Under the pieces are notes generated by a model. The model was given only the letters and a program-made list of their open reading frames with translations. It searched no databases and had not been told where the DNA came from. The position numbers and the translations under genes are program-made. Shown here piece after piece: positions 35,271-47,203 of a stretch of DNA of 64,000 nucleotides. Origin of the DNA: Epiperipatus broadwayi (Eukaryota; Onychophora; Udeonychophora; Euonychophora; Peripatidae); the NCBI GenBank assembly GCA_028023455.1, contig JAQFVV010012416.1, positions 3,331,594-3,395,593 of the forward strand, read 5' to 3'. Each line of letters starts with the position of its first letter. The stretch's first letter is position 1.

Positions 35271-36906
35271 TGTAACATAATTTCATCTTTATCATATAAT
35301 ATCTACATTCAATTTGTTAGTGTCCTTTTTTTTTTTTTTTGGTATCCAATGCTCTTATCTTTGCACAATGTAATAGTAAGCTCTTTTTAATATTACCACA
35401 TATCATTTCACCTTTTAATTTTTAATACAATTTCAAAATATTTTTTTGAAAATTCATATTCATTTTCCATAGTTCTATTTTTTTTTTCTTTGCCCATATA
35501 TTTATTATCTTTTCTTACTCATTATAATTATGGACCTGCAATATATTTTCTACATATTTATTCCATTTCTTTTATAAATTCTGTAATTATAAATTTTGCA
35601 TATTATAAAATCTTTCAGCTCATTGTTTGTTGTATCTCCACAGCAAACTATTCTGATAACTAGTACCCTCTAGAGATTGAATATTGAAATAAAAATAAGC
35701 TTCCTTTATTATTATTATATTCTGTTATTTCTCTATTATCTTTATTTTTTTTAAATATATATATGTAAATTATTTCTGTATATATATATTTCTATTTGAA
35801 TTCTTTCGTCTTTTGCTTTTTTTTTTTTTTTTAATTTAAAAGATATTTTAATTAAAGTTGCTACTCAATATTAGTTAATCTAAATAGCAATAGATGTCAC
35901 TACCAACATAAATATTTTCAAATTCTTTAAAGATAAATTTTTTAAATTAGGATTTTATTGATTCAATAAATGCTGGTAATAATTTTAAAAAAAATTAGAG
36001 AAGAATGAAAACTTGATAATTGTTTAGGAAGAATCAAACGAAAAGGAATGATGGAAAAGATACCAATTTCATTTAGGTAAAAAATGTCAGTGATTTGACT
36101 ATTAAAAAGTCTTTTAACATTTTTATCAAATATATTAAGATATATTTCTGATAAGAAAGATAAAAAAATTTAAATTATAGCATGAATGGAAAAGAAAAAA
36201 AAAATTGAGAAATTTGGGAAGCTGCAAAAAAAAAAAAACCCCTCTTTGTAAACTAAAGATAAATCGTATATACAAAATATAACTTATTTTCAATGACATT
36301 CCAATATTTAAAAACAACGTCAAATATTGCATTTTTTAAAAAAAAATATTTAAAATACACAAATTAAATACAATTATGATGCGGAAACTTGAAAAATGAA
36401 ATTGATTAAAATTATGCACAATTATTACAGACTCGGAAAGAATTCAAAACCATTAAAATTAGATTTGCAATAAATTTCAGTAGAAATATACAAAAAATAC
36501 TAGAATCTATATATATATTAATTAGCAACACTTTGTTTTATTAAGTTAAACCTTCTAGTCATTATTAGTATTTTTAATTACTATATAATAAAATGTGGTT
36601 TGTAAGCTCAATATTTCATGCAAAATTTGAGTACCAGCTATCTGAACGTTAAGCAGAGATCCATGGAAATGGAGATATAGATTCCATTATCTAAGTTACA
36701 ATAACTTTAGCAGCCACTTATAGAAGAATGTGACCAAACTAAAAGTAGAGAGAAAAATAAAAAGTTTTTTAAAAATGAATTTCTTGATGATTATCTTCAG
36801 AAACACAGAAATTGAGTCAAAATTGCTGAGACTGAAATTGAAGAATAGAAATGAGATCGCATAAACACTCAATCTCATTATTGTAGTGCATAAAAATAAT
36901 TAACAA
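35271..36906. other. Very AT-rich DNA, T/A homopolymer runs
   Basis: Long T runs at ~35328-35340 and 35818-35832 and an A run at ~36226-36238. No coding or repeat-family signal. Short frames (for example 36135-36332 minus) are Phe/Leu-rich chance products. Confidence 0.45.
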
Positions 36907-36914
36907 CATTAGGG

Positions 36915-37345
36915 CAGGGGTGGGCAATTGCTTTGGTTTGGGGGCTGCAGAGATTGGCGGAGGGCCGCACCTTTTTTTCATGACACAATAAACACACTGC
37001 TTTATTTCCTGTATTACCAAAGAAATATTTGTTTGTTTATTCTTCATTAAACACATGACATTCATCACCGATTTTACATTTTTTGGGGGTTCATGGTTTC
37101 ACTAAAGTTGGAAATGTATATATTTGCTAATGCAAAGACAAAATTGAAATTAACCAGATCAACTGGAAAAACACTGCACATCGTATCTACACTGCACATG
37201 CATATTGACAAGGCAATCCTAGTAGAAAATAAGAGATGAATCTTTGGTCGTGCATGGCAGGAAATCTCAGTTCAAGGTGGATTTTTCTAATTGTCTTGGC
37301 GGACAGCATAAAAACTCTTGGTGGGCCACTATTCACCCACCACTG
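36915..37345. mobile_element. hAT non-autonomous element (431 bp)
   Basis: Terminal inverted repeats CAGGGGTGGGCAA... and ...CACCCACCACTG are flanked by a perfect 8-bp target duplication CATTAGGG at 36907-36914 and 37346-37353. CAGNGGTGGGC-type ends with 8-bp duplications are the hallmark of the hAT superfamily. The interior also has sub-terminal GGGCCGCACC and TGGCGGACAG/TGGGCCACTA motifs typical of such elements. There is no transposase, so it was moved by an enzyme supplied elsewhere. The perfect duplication points to moderate age. Confidence 0.92.
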
Positions 37346-37494
37346 CATTAGGGCCTCATGGGGATTGGTCTTTCTAATCTACGTTATTGATGGTAAAATA
37401 AAGTTAAAAAAATAAAAAATGTAGAAAAAGCAGAGAGTAAACAATGAAAAAGGACAAAAAATATTGTTTTTAAATAATAGATTCCTTCTTATCT

Positions 37495-37742
37495 GATGTG
37501 ATATGATGGACTATTTCCATCATCTGTGAGTGAATCTTGAATGTGTAGAAAATTTTAAACTTTATTTAAACTTTTCAAATACAGATAAACTTCTTAATAA
37601 TAACACACAATTAGAGAACACAGGTTAGTAATTACACTAATTTCTAACAAGTTGTTTGCATTTGAAAAGTTCAAATAAAGTTCAAAAGTTTTTATACATT
37701 CAGTCACTCATAGATGATGGAAATAGTTCAACATATACCATC
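37495..37742. mobile_element. Family D palindrome, copy 1 (~248 bp)
   Basis: The left arm has GGACTATTTCCATCATCTGT and AAACTTTATTTAAACTTTTC. The right arm has their complements GAAAAGTTCAAATAAAGTTC and AGATGATGGAAATAGTTC. The centre carries CTTAATAATAACACACA. A second, more decayed copy is at 49.48-49.71 kb. Non-coding. Confidence 0.8.
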
Positions 37743-37979
37743 ATCACAAACTTTCAAGCAAATTCCTCTTATCTGGTCTCACTACTAGTTTACTTGCTCA
37801 GAGACCGTTTTTTATTAATTTTTTAAGTACTGTACTATAAGTTAATAAATTTGAACAAATGTAAATGGAATATGTCAACTATTGAACTATTGAAACAAAA
37901 ACATTGGAAAAAGAAGTATTAGAAATTGTGATAAGTAGAAAAAATAAGTGTGATTACTTGTATGCCAAGAGTAATAAGT

Positions 37980-38125
37980 CTATTATTATATTAAGAGCAG
38001 ATGCAAATACGTAATTAAACAATGATTAATATTTTGTTGAGAGATCAGCGACAGCCGCTTTACAAGCAGTTGTCCTGGGATAGCAAGTTCACTTCCCAGC
38101 TGATGCTATGATGTGTGAGAAAAAA
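37980..38125 (+). mobile_element. tRNA-derived SINE, copy 4 (5' truncated)
   Basis: The recognisable part runs from 38038: GAGAGATCAGCGACAGCCGC, a decayed B-box (AAGTTCACTTCCC) and CAGCTGATGCTATGATGTGT, then an A/T tail. Its 5' portion (GGTGGTC) is missing or overwritten by AT-rich DNA. No target duplication resolved. Confidence 0.75.
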
Positions 38126-38646
38126 TTTTTTTTTTTTATTTTAATGTTCTAATTGCAATTTTGTAGGTATCACAATTTATATCCAAATGAATAGATATAC
38201 ATTTTTGGATTGGATTACTTATCATTGACAGACACATGTATAATTGTTGGTTAAGCAATAATAATTTGAGGTTATACACGAATTTTTAAATTGAAGAGCC
38301 AGATCCTATTTATGATGTAAAGATTATCTCAAACATAGATCTGCCGAGTGGGGGGAAATATCATTGGGCAAAATAAATTTCAGTGCCCCCAATCCTATGA
38401 AATAAAATTTGTAAATTAAAACCAATATGAATTCTAGAAAATTTTATTTAACAAAAAATACAGAAAAATAATAGAGTATTAATAAATCATAATTATTTAC
38501 ATTTTTACCTTTTTGTATTAACTATCCTGGCTCCAAGGTACAAAATAACTTATAGAAATTTTCTCTCCATGTGGTAAATAATAATATGATTCTAAAAACT
38601 TGTGACAAAACTGATCTTTAGGAAAGTCCTTATTAACTATCTGATT

Positions 38647-38884
38647 AATAAATAGTCTATTTATATAGCGCTGGCTATATGCATAATATAAGAAAGGAAT
38701 AAACTTCTGATCATGTGCTCTTTACGAATTTACATGCACTCACTCATAAGCATGAGTTTAAAAAGCATAAATGATGTTTATGGATGAGTGTGTGTGTAAA
38801 TTCATAAAGATTGCATGATCAGAGATTTATTCCCTTCTCTATATTACATATGCAGTCAGCACTAGATAAATAGACTATTTATTA
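38647..38884. mobile_element. Family C palindrome (~238 bp)
   Basis: AATAAATAGTCTATTTATAT and TGATCATGTGCTCTTTACGA with CATGCACTCACTCATAAGCA at the left are mirrored by TGGATGAGTGTGTGTG, CATAAAGATTGCATGATCA and GATAAATAGACTATTTATT at the right. The arm sequence recurs as single arms at ~39.05-39.18 and ~40.07-40.17 kb. Confidence 0.85.
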
Positions 38885-38929
38885 CAGTAAATTCAAAATT
38901 CAATATTTTTAATTGCAGATGGTTAAAAA

Positions 38930-40175
38930 TGATATTCTGTTTCTCTCTGGCTATAGAATGAATATGTTTATACAATTCATTTGTCAAGTTATAATTCCAG
39001 CACACATTAGGTTAAAGTTCAGGTGAGCAAAGGTTGACTTATATAATGATAAGCTTTAAGCATAAGTGATCCACTGATCCCCTTATGCCTTTTAACCTGA
39101 TGCTTATGGGTGAGTGCATGTAAATTTGTAAAGAGCGCATGACCAGAGATTTATTCTCTTCTCTGTATTTATCTGACTAATAGAATTTTCAACTAATTTT
39201 TATGTTTATAAATTTTGACAAGTGCCTGGCTTGTTAACATTAGTTTCAGGATTTACATTTTCAGAATCAACCTTTCTTCAACTTCTTTGTATTGAACTTT
39301 AGACAACTTATTTGATATTTTGTCCATGACGTGTCTTTGATTGGGAAGACCAGAACAGATGAATATAAATCTCTCAAGTAGAATAACAAATACACATAAG
39401 TCATAATGACTCGATAGCAAGGAGAATAATTTAACATTTATTAATGCAAACAATCAATTAAATATACAAGAGAATATACATATTTGGAATTCAATTATAC
39501 ACATAACTATCTTTGCTGTACAGATCTCTTGTATAAGTAATTCTACTAGTAGTTTTCTACCTTTACAATCTACATAGCCCCATTTTGCTTACTAAAAATC
39601 TAATAAAGTTGAGATGACATATAAAGACTATGCAGTTCATTAACTACAGCTACAGGCCAATTATCTGGAATACAATGTCCAGTGGAATCTTCCACTGCTT
39701 TGCCTGTAATGTTTGGATGATTTTGCAGCTGCATCCCCCATTGCAAAGAGAAAGATGATTCATTGTTTTCTCTATTCCTTGTCTCCATTATGATGTAACT
39801 CTTAAAACCATATGCAGTAATTATGCCAACTGTAACCTGTTGTCAATTAGTTTGTTAAAATTTGTTTATTTATTTCAAAACCAATTATTTACTTTTAGTT
39901 TAACAATAAATAAAAAATTTCAGTATTTATATCTAATTGAAGAGGGTTTAAAATGGCAGTCTCTCTCCTATTATAGAATGAATAAGTTTGTACAATTCAT
40001 TTGCCAATCAGGCATACAATAGGTTAAAGTCTTGAGTTCAGTATTGTGAGCAAAGGTTGGCTTATATAATGATAATCTCTAAGCATAAGGTCCACTTATG
40101 CTTTTTAAATTGATGTTCATGGGTGTGTGTAAATTTATGATAAGCACATGACCAAAAGTTAACTTATCTTGTATT
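38930..40175 (+). repeat. ~230-bp direct repeats of family C around 39.2-39.95 kb
   Basis: Both 38945-39175 and 39958-40170 contain (G/T)CTATAGAATGAATA-type starts, GTTT(A/G)TACAATTCATTTG, TTAGGTTAAAG, GAGCAAAGGTTG(A/G)CTTATA, AATGATAA(G/T)C and a family C arm (GCATGACCAGAGATTTATTC-like). They are same-strand copies ~1 kb apart. Between them (39176-39950) lie two minus-strand frames (39253-39453, 39600-39788) of mixed composition but no recognised motif. The whole could be one composite element with direct terminal repeats. Confidence 0.5.
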
Positions 40176-40179
40176 GATT

Positions 40180-42083
40180 AAATAGTAAAATATTTACATT
40201 TCTACTTTATTATATTTAATGTTTTTATGTGTTGCTTTTCACTTTTTATAATTTAATTGCATTGTTCACCCTATATTTTATTACATACTGTACCATCAGT
40301 CACACAAAGTCTATTTATACATATAGAGGGTGAAGAAAAAAAGTGGTACTAGTAAGTGAAAAATTGATCTCATTAATTATTTTTTTGGCTTTCATTATAT
40401 TTTATTCCAGCTTTTGATTAAAGAGTTTAATAAAAAAAAAAAATGTAATTATTAAAATAATTTTAAGAAAAATGAATTCTAAATGTAAAAAATATATTTT
40501 TGGTAGCAGATATATTTTATAAAGCTTCTAAAATACATACTATCCTTAAATTATTAAAATTTTATTTTATTTTTTTCACTTATGATCTTGTTGCTATGCA
40601 ACATGGATAAAATTTAAAAGCTGCAATGTGGGTGAGTGTGAACAATGGATTCCCACAGAAGGCAGTTGTAAAAGTATAAAAAAGGGGGGAAATTAATTAA
40701 AATAAAAGAAATGGTGCTTATTGAAAACCAGTGGTGTATAATTAAAATGGTATATATAGCTAAATTGGTCACATCTAATTCATTCATTCATTCTGTCATT
40801 TTGTGCCACAAAAAAGTTAACCAATCATGAGATGCTTGAATCCTGGAGTCACCTGCAGTGATAAAAGCTAAAACAACCAAAGTAGAAGATACCAAACCTT
40901 GATAAAGCTGATGTCTTAGTGACCTAACACCATGGATGCCTTTAGAAGTAGTGGTAAAATATTGGCATTGGCAGGCTAAAGGTGTCATATGTCTGTTGTT
41001 GCTAAAATTATTCTCTGCTGCTGAAAGTGAAGCTCTGATAAATGCCTACTTCTACTTTGATGCCATCATTTAACCATAGACTGAATGTCATTTCCAGCCA
41101 ATCAACCATAGTTGATTAATTAGGAAGTGGAAAGTGAAGACGTCACTATTCTAGAACACTAAACCAATGTTGTGAACATTATACAAGATCATGAGTCAGA
41201 AAACAAATAGATACGAAAAAAGGTACCTATAACTTAAGCTGATCTGTAAGATATTTATTTATTTTCCTAATAATATGTAGTTTCTAAAAAGACCTTTAGC
41301 ACTGATGAACTATATGTTTTTAACCTTGAACATCCTCCTAAAATTTCTAGCATATTTTCTATATTCTAAAACGCTTTGTGTTGATTAATATTTAGTAATT
41401 CATGTAATATATCATTTATTTGTTCTTTAACAAAAAAAAAAAAAATTTTTTTTTGGTTGTTAACATTTTATTCATGTATAATAGGATGTATTGTGTGTGT
41501 CTTTGGGGGGGGGGTGAGTTTTGATAATGTATATTTTTTCTGTGTTATGAAATTTGTTTTCAAACAAAAGGAAAAATCTCACTAGCTTCTTTCCATAACT
41601 CTATGCTAATTAATATTTTTATAACTGCTTTAAAATAAGCAATGAATTGCCAAATAGTAAAATTTGATTATAAGGTCAAATTATCTTTTTTTTTGTCCAC
41701 TTAAGCAGCATGTCAATAAATCTTACATAAACACTGGTATCCTCATATAAGTTATTTTAGATAAGAGTGATTGGTGTTCCAACAGAGTTTTAAAAAATTC
41801 TAACCTAAACAAGGGTTTAATCAGGAAATACAATTATGATTTTCACATACTTTTTGTCTGTTTATTCGTTAGCAGCTATAATTTGACTGTTTTCGAATGT
41901 TAAATAATCCCAAATATCCGGAATCCTGGTAAAGATAAAAATGTTACAATAGATAAAAACCTTACAATACATAGTATACAGTCCTACATTTAAATGTTAA
42001 GGTTTGCATAATATTTATTTGAGGGACATTTTTAAATTTTTATATTTATAACATTGTTTATTTTGTTTAATGATAGATGATAA
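40180..42083. other. AT-rich DNA, no supported gene
   Basis: Contains homopolymer runs (A near 41430, G near 41505). A slightly GC-richer island at 40600-41160 includes a 66-codon minus frame with no recognisable family; it could be a decayed LTR. Nothing firm. Confidence 0.35.
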
Positions 42084-42188
42084 TCTTGCATTGGTGGTCG
42101 AGAGGTCAGCGCGACTGCCTTGCACTTGCAGGCAGTGCCCGGGTTGTGGGTTTGCGTCCCGGCCGATGCTATGACACTTAAAAAAATA
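42084..42188 (+). mobile_element. tRNA-derived SINE, copy 5
   Basis: CTTGCATTGGTGGTCGAGAG (A-box), ACTGCC and GGCAGT forming an anticodon-like stem, GTGGGTTTGCGTCCC (B-box with a C-to-T change) and CGGCCGATGCTATGACACTT plus A tail. Nearly identical to copy 1. Target duplication is unclear (AGAT..AT/TAGATTAT). Confidence 0.9.
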
Positions 42189-42880
42189 TATAGATTATGG
42201 TGAGGTACTTATAAAAAAAGTAAGACCTTGGTTTGTTCCATTATATAACAAATTTTTAGGCAGTTTCCCAATAGAGCAACCATTTAAAAGAGCTTTCAGG
42301 TTATATTATATAGTTGTTATTTCTGACAGAGTGGCATTAAAGGACAATATCATTATAATAAAATTTGTTAAGAATTAGATATTCTGATGCATAACCTCTC
42401 CTGGATGGGCCATTCTAAAATACTGATATAGTGTGGTCAGTTTACAGCAGTGGTAGAGTATATAATATGTAGCATATTTTGAGCAATTGTCACAAGACTA
42501 AGTAAAAAAAGTAATCTCATATTTAATAACAAAATATTTACAATCAGAATGTGGACTAAATGGAGTGCTCTGAGAATCTAAACATCCACATTTATATATA
42601 AATTTTATTAATTATCACAAATGACATGTGGCCACCTTGATGAAGTACCTTTGTGCAATGCACAATGTGCATACCTATATATGGCAACTCCGCCCAAAGA
42701 CATTATAAAAAAGTGCAATATTGATTTATTTGGCTGAATATAGAATACATTGGAAATTTATAAGTCTTTTACAAAAAAAAGTATGCTATATAAAAGTTAA
42801 ATCAACACAATATATAAAATAGGCCACTGTGTTCTTAATGTGCTTTTATTCTTGCTTCAGAGATTGATTCAAATAATCAC
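42189..42880. other. AT-rich DNA, no feature seen
   Basis: No repeat family or coding frame recognised. Confidence 0.35.
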
Positions 42881-42907
42881 CGCAAAGATTATTATTAAAA
42901 CAGTAAT

Positions 42908-43197
42908 ATGATGTGATGTGATGTACTATAGCTTCTGCTTAAACAAAGCCAAGAATCTCTCAGCAATTATACTCAGAGAAACCTGTTAGCCACTTTATTT
43001 TCCATTCCTCAATCTAAGTTTCCCCATATTCTGCCCCATCCCATTTCCACAACACAATCTTTGTCAACTCTATGGTCTTTATATCTAAATCCCCCTTATC
43101 TTTTCCCAAACCCAGCATAAAAATCAATAATCCACTCTTTGTATAATCACTTTTTTCATATTTATTCTTCCATAACTTCATTATATGTACTTTTCAT
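42908..43197 (-). mobile_element. LINE L1 3' fragment (minus)
   Basis: On the minus strand it starts GTACATATAATGAAGTTATG, encodes the last ~60 residues (Lys-rich, LTKI-type end) and has the 3' UTR GTTTCTCTGAGTATAATTGC ... ending in the CATCACATCACAT tail at 42908. Matches copies at 25.0 and 44.8 kb. 5' truncation is typical of incomplete reverse transcription. Confidence 0.8.
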
Positions 43198-43835
43198 ACA
43201 ATAGTGTCACCTAGTGCAAACCTTAGAAATCAATGGATGCAAGAAGATTGGTGCATAAAATCATGATCTACTGCCTATTTATCCAAAACATCTAGGGTAG
43301 TTTCTATCTTATGGCTTACATCAGTGAAGCCTTGGCCTTGAGATCACTGGACCTAGATCTTAGGATCCATCTTTTACCTATTTAGTTAACTATAAAGTTA
43401 TGAACCCAATATTAAATTACAATAAGGTTTGAACCCAAGCTCTTTTACTTGTATAGTCATATAGATCTGAACCTAGTTCAGTATTTATATATTTTGGTAT
43501 CAATGGTTTTTAAAAAAAACAGTTGCATCATCCCATGATCAGGATTGATATAAAACATCACATGATCACCATTTCATAAGTGGGTACAAGCTATTGAAAC
43601 AGTAGAGAATTCTTAATAATAACAGTTGGCTGCTGAAAGGTTGCATCAGATTTTAAGATCTAGGTGTGGTCATTCAGATCCAAGGTTCCTCACTGATGAA
43701 ATACATAAACTAGAAAGTAGTCTGGGAATATTGGATAAGTAGTGGCTATATAAAAATTTTATGCATAAACCTTCTTGCATCCATTGATTACTAAAGAGTA
43801 CACTGGATGACACTACTGTATGAAGAGTTTGAATG

Positions 43836-44908
43836 GGAGAAAAAATTGATAAATGAAGCAAAGAAAAGAAAGGAATTGATAAAGAAATTAACAGTATTTT
43901 CATATAATAAATATGATGTAGCTAAAATTATGTGGAAAGGAGTTGCAGTAGCACGGTTAACACATGATAATGATGCATTATATGTTAGTAAAAAGATATT
44001 AGATTACTTAGAAAAAGTTCAAAGGGAAGTAGGATGCAGAAGTATGGACAGCAAGGGAGGCAATTCAAGGAGAAATGGGATGGTCAAGTTTTCATATGAG
44101 AGATGCAAAAAGTAAAATGAAAATGTTTGTAGATTGCAGTTTATGGATAATAAAAGAATAGCTAAAATAGTATTTAATTGGGTTATGAGTAAAGGGCAGG
44201 TAACAAAATGGGTGAGAAAGGTAATGCGGTATGCAAAAGATTTGGATAAAGAATTTATGTCAGTATATTTTACAAAAGATGGGATGATTGTGTTAGGAGG
44301 ATTGTTGAGTGTTATAGTGGTAAGGAATAGGATAAAAGAATAGATTTATTAATAAAGACTAGGGAGTTAGAGAGATGGAGAAATAGTATGGAGAGTAAAA
44401 AAGTTTAAATATATATAGAAATAAACAGAATATTAGGAGTGAGTTAATATATGATAATAGTAAGGAAAGTAGTTTATTGTTTAAGGCTCAAATGGGATCT
44501 TTAGCTACAAAAGAATATACATGTAAATGGAAAAATATGGGTGATTTATTTTGTAAATTATGTAAGGAAGGAATAGAAAATATTAGGCATTTGTTAATTG
44601 AATGTAAATGTTTGAAAACAGAAAGGGTACATATACTGAAGTTGTGGAAAAATAAATATGAAAAGAGTGATTATACAGAAAGTGAATTATTGTTTTTTAT
44701 GCTGGGTTTGGGAAAAGATAAGGGGGATTTAGATATAAAGGTTATAGAGTTGACAAAGATTATGTTGTGGAAATGGGATAAAGCAAATTATGGGTAAATT
44801 TAGAGTGGGGAATGTAAAATAAAGTGGCTAACAGGTTTATCTGGGCATAATTGCTGAGATATTCTTGACTTGTTTAAGGAGAAGCCATAATATATCACAT
44901 CACATCAC
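43836..44908 (+). mobile_element. LINE L1 3' fragment (plus)
   Basis: Starts just after RT motif C (AAAAAATTGATAAATGAAGC, as at 24103 in copy 1) and runs to the 3' UTR CTGGGCATAATTGCTGAGAT and tail CATCACATCACATCACAT at 44908. Open pieces: 43807-44115 (VAVARLTHDNDALYVSK..., equivalent to 24205-24321), 44134-44343 and the C-terminal piece 44477-44797. Frames are better preserved than in copy 1. Confidence 0.88.
44477..44797 (+). pseudogene. LINE L1 C-terminal zinc-knuckle ORF
   Basis: A 106-codon open segment reads QMGSLATKEYTCKWKNMG, then CKLCKEG...RHLLIEC with C-x2-C-x8-H-x4-C, then an acidic/Lys region and KIMLWKWDK. It is the longest clean C-terminal piece of this LINE in the window. Such terminal CCHC motifs in Jockey/I/R1-like LINEs are thought to bind nucleic acid. 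It is a fragment, not a free gene. Confidence 0.8.
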
Positions 44909-44985
44909 ATTACTGTTCTAATAGTTCTAATAGCATGTGTAAGCATAAGAAATGGCAATCATGTGATGTTTTAATACTTTTAAAA

Positions 44986-47085
44986 ATAATTATCTTTTTT
45001 TTTTTTTGGATATAAGTGGCTTTTACTGATAATAAAAAAATTAAACTAATAAATGATTCTAAGTTAAAAGTGAAAGAAAAAAATATTTTTAAAAGTAGTT
45101 GTTCTCTCATGTGGTTTGGTTATAGAGTGATGAATTTAAGAGTTAAAAGTCTGAGATTGGAACTCAATCTACCAGTCCTCAAATGTCACATGACCTTGGA
45201 AGTAACTAAAATTTATTATTATTATTATTGTTAAAATTGTTATATTTTTATAAAACTCATATCTATATATATATATATGCTTCTAGAATAACTTATTTTT
45301 ATAAATATCACCAGCATATATTTTATAATTTAAATATATTCAATTTACCTGGCCTTTTTTAAACAAAATTTTATGTAAGATAAAAATTAAACAGTCCATT
45401 ACAGGTAAAATGTCTCTGCATTGTTCTATTAATAAACACAATAGGGAGAGAAAAATGTTCTCTGAACTATTCTATTTCTAATTGTGAAAATTTAATAGTT
45501 TTCTTCCTTAACTTTTAATTCAACTAAAATTTTATATATGCAGCAAAGCCTTAATTAACTGTTTTTTTTTTTTTAAATAAAACAGAATAAAAATTGCATA
45601 TATAGAAAATTATTAAAATTTATACATGAAAATAATTTAATTCTTCTACGATTGCTTTATATAAACACACAAAAGCTCTTCTTTTCAATTTATTTTTTTT
45701 ATAAATGACCTTATTTAAAATAATACTTTTAATTCTATATATAACAAATCTTTAACTTTTAGCAAATTTTAATATATATACAAACAATAAAATTATTAAA
45801 AATTTTAAAAAAAGCATCTCTAGAATTAAAAAAAAAAAGCAAATGTTATAAATACAATTTCATGGAAATTTTCATAAAAATTATATACTTCTAAAGCTAA
45901 ACCATACATCAAAAAGCTATCCATAAATACATCATACTCATTAAAACTAAATATTAACATATTGCCTCAAAAATTATTACAAATATTTATGTAGAAATAT
46001 TTATGGAAAGTTTTAAAAAAATGTGAATTTCTCCTTATTGTGCTAGCATAGATATTGATTTTTTTTTTTTAATTAGAGCTATTTCCTTTTCACTGATTAT
46101 TACTGACATATAGAAACAATATATTTTATTGGTAAAAAATAAAAAATATATAAATGGCATAAGAGTTGCAAAATGAATTATTACAGAAATACTGCTTATG
46201 TAGAAGTCGTGAAAATCTAAGATCCACTTGAATTGCACATATGTAAATCTGTGAAAGAATTAATTATTGTTACTTATCATATAAATATTAATCATGCAAT
46301 TAGTTATTCAAAAGATCATGTGACTTAGTGGCAGATTGAGCATTTTAGTTGTATTTATATTGAAGCAGTCCATATCTGCATGCAGATATACTTGCTTCAT
46401 GTTTACCTATTTCCTACAGTATATGTATAATTTATTTATTAATATCCACACATGTTAGTAACATATGTGCATGTACATATACACTCTTGCATTATTTTTA
46501 AGCTAAATGCTGATTGTTTAAATCATGCAATTTAATTTTTAAAAAAAGTATATCCCGTTAAAAGTAGAATCAATAAAAAATGTTAAAATATTATATACAA
46601 TGGGAGAGAGCTAGGTAGCCATTAGGGAAGGGAGCATAAATACTGTATTTCTCCATCTATACATATCATCGGCTATAGTAGTTACAGTTGAATACCTTTA
46701 GATGCTTTAAGGTGTTAAATGAAAGCAAGAGACAAAGAGAAAAAACCTACGTGGTGACACAAAAAAACTGTGGAAGCAAAATTGAGATGGAGCAGCAATT
46801 AGAGAAATTAAATTGAAATCCATTAAGAAAACTCATGAGATAATACCTCAGGCATAAAATAATATATATAAATATGGAAATGGTTATTGTATTATTATTC
46901 TGCATTATTCTACTATTCTATTATAAAATTGCTGTCGAGAGAAATGTTATCTAAATATATAATAATATAGAAGACATATTCATTGTCTGACAGAGAATTC
47001 TATCCAGTGCCTGTGAAGAAGAAATTGAAATGTTGGAAGTGTGTGCCATTATGAGTGAATAGTTGGGCATCAGCTTCTCCATGAT
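44986..47085. other. AT-rich DNA, no supported gene
   Basis: (TA)n near 45263-45280 and several homopolymer runs. A small CCATATCTGCATGCAGATAT palindrome is near 46370. Nothing else supported. Confidence 0.4.
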
Positions 47086-47203
47086 CATTGGTGAAGTTGA
47101 CATCCTAAAAAGTTCCACCAAAATGTAGAAGATCCATCCATATCCATTGGTGAAGTTGACATCCTAAAAAGTTTCACCAAAATGTAGAAGATCCATCCAT
47201 ATC
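47086..47203 (+). repeat. 59-bp tandem duplication
   Basis: CATTGGTGAAGTTGACATCC to ATGTAGAAGATCCATCCATA occurs twice head to tail, starting at 47086 and 47145 (period 59) with one or two differences. Looks like a recent simple duplication. Confidence 0.85.

Larger units (their letters stand above)
42881..44985. mobile_element. Family A element carrying two LINE fragments
   Basis: The outer parts are family A: TATTATTAAAACAGTA at 42890 and TACTGTTCTAATAG ... AATCATGTGATGTTTTAATA ending ~44985. The core 43198-43830 is the palindromic family A body (GTGTCACCTAGTGCAAACC ... AGTACACTGGATGACACTAC). A minus LINE fragment (42908-43197) sits in the left arm and a plus LINE fragment (43836-44908) in the right arm. 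Both have their CACAT tails pointing outward and adjoin the same ACAGTA/TACTGT target. Confidence 0.7.

Noticed and set aside
39600-39788. 62-codon minus frame of mixed composition
   Set aside because: No recognised family, no splice or polyadenylation context; kept only as content of the family C composite.
42084-42188. A functional tRNA gene
   Set aside because: A and B boxes are present, but the acceptor stem does not pair properly, an A tail follows, and near-identical copies with target duplications exist. It is a SINE.
44910-45234. Minus and plus frames of 66-72 codons
   Set aside because: Overlap each other on opposite strands across a family A end and a T run; no motif.
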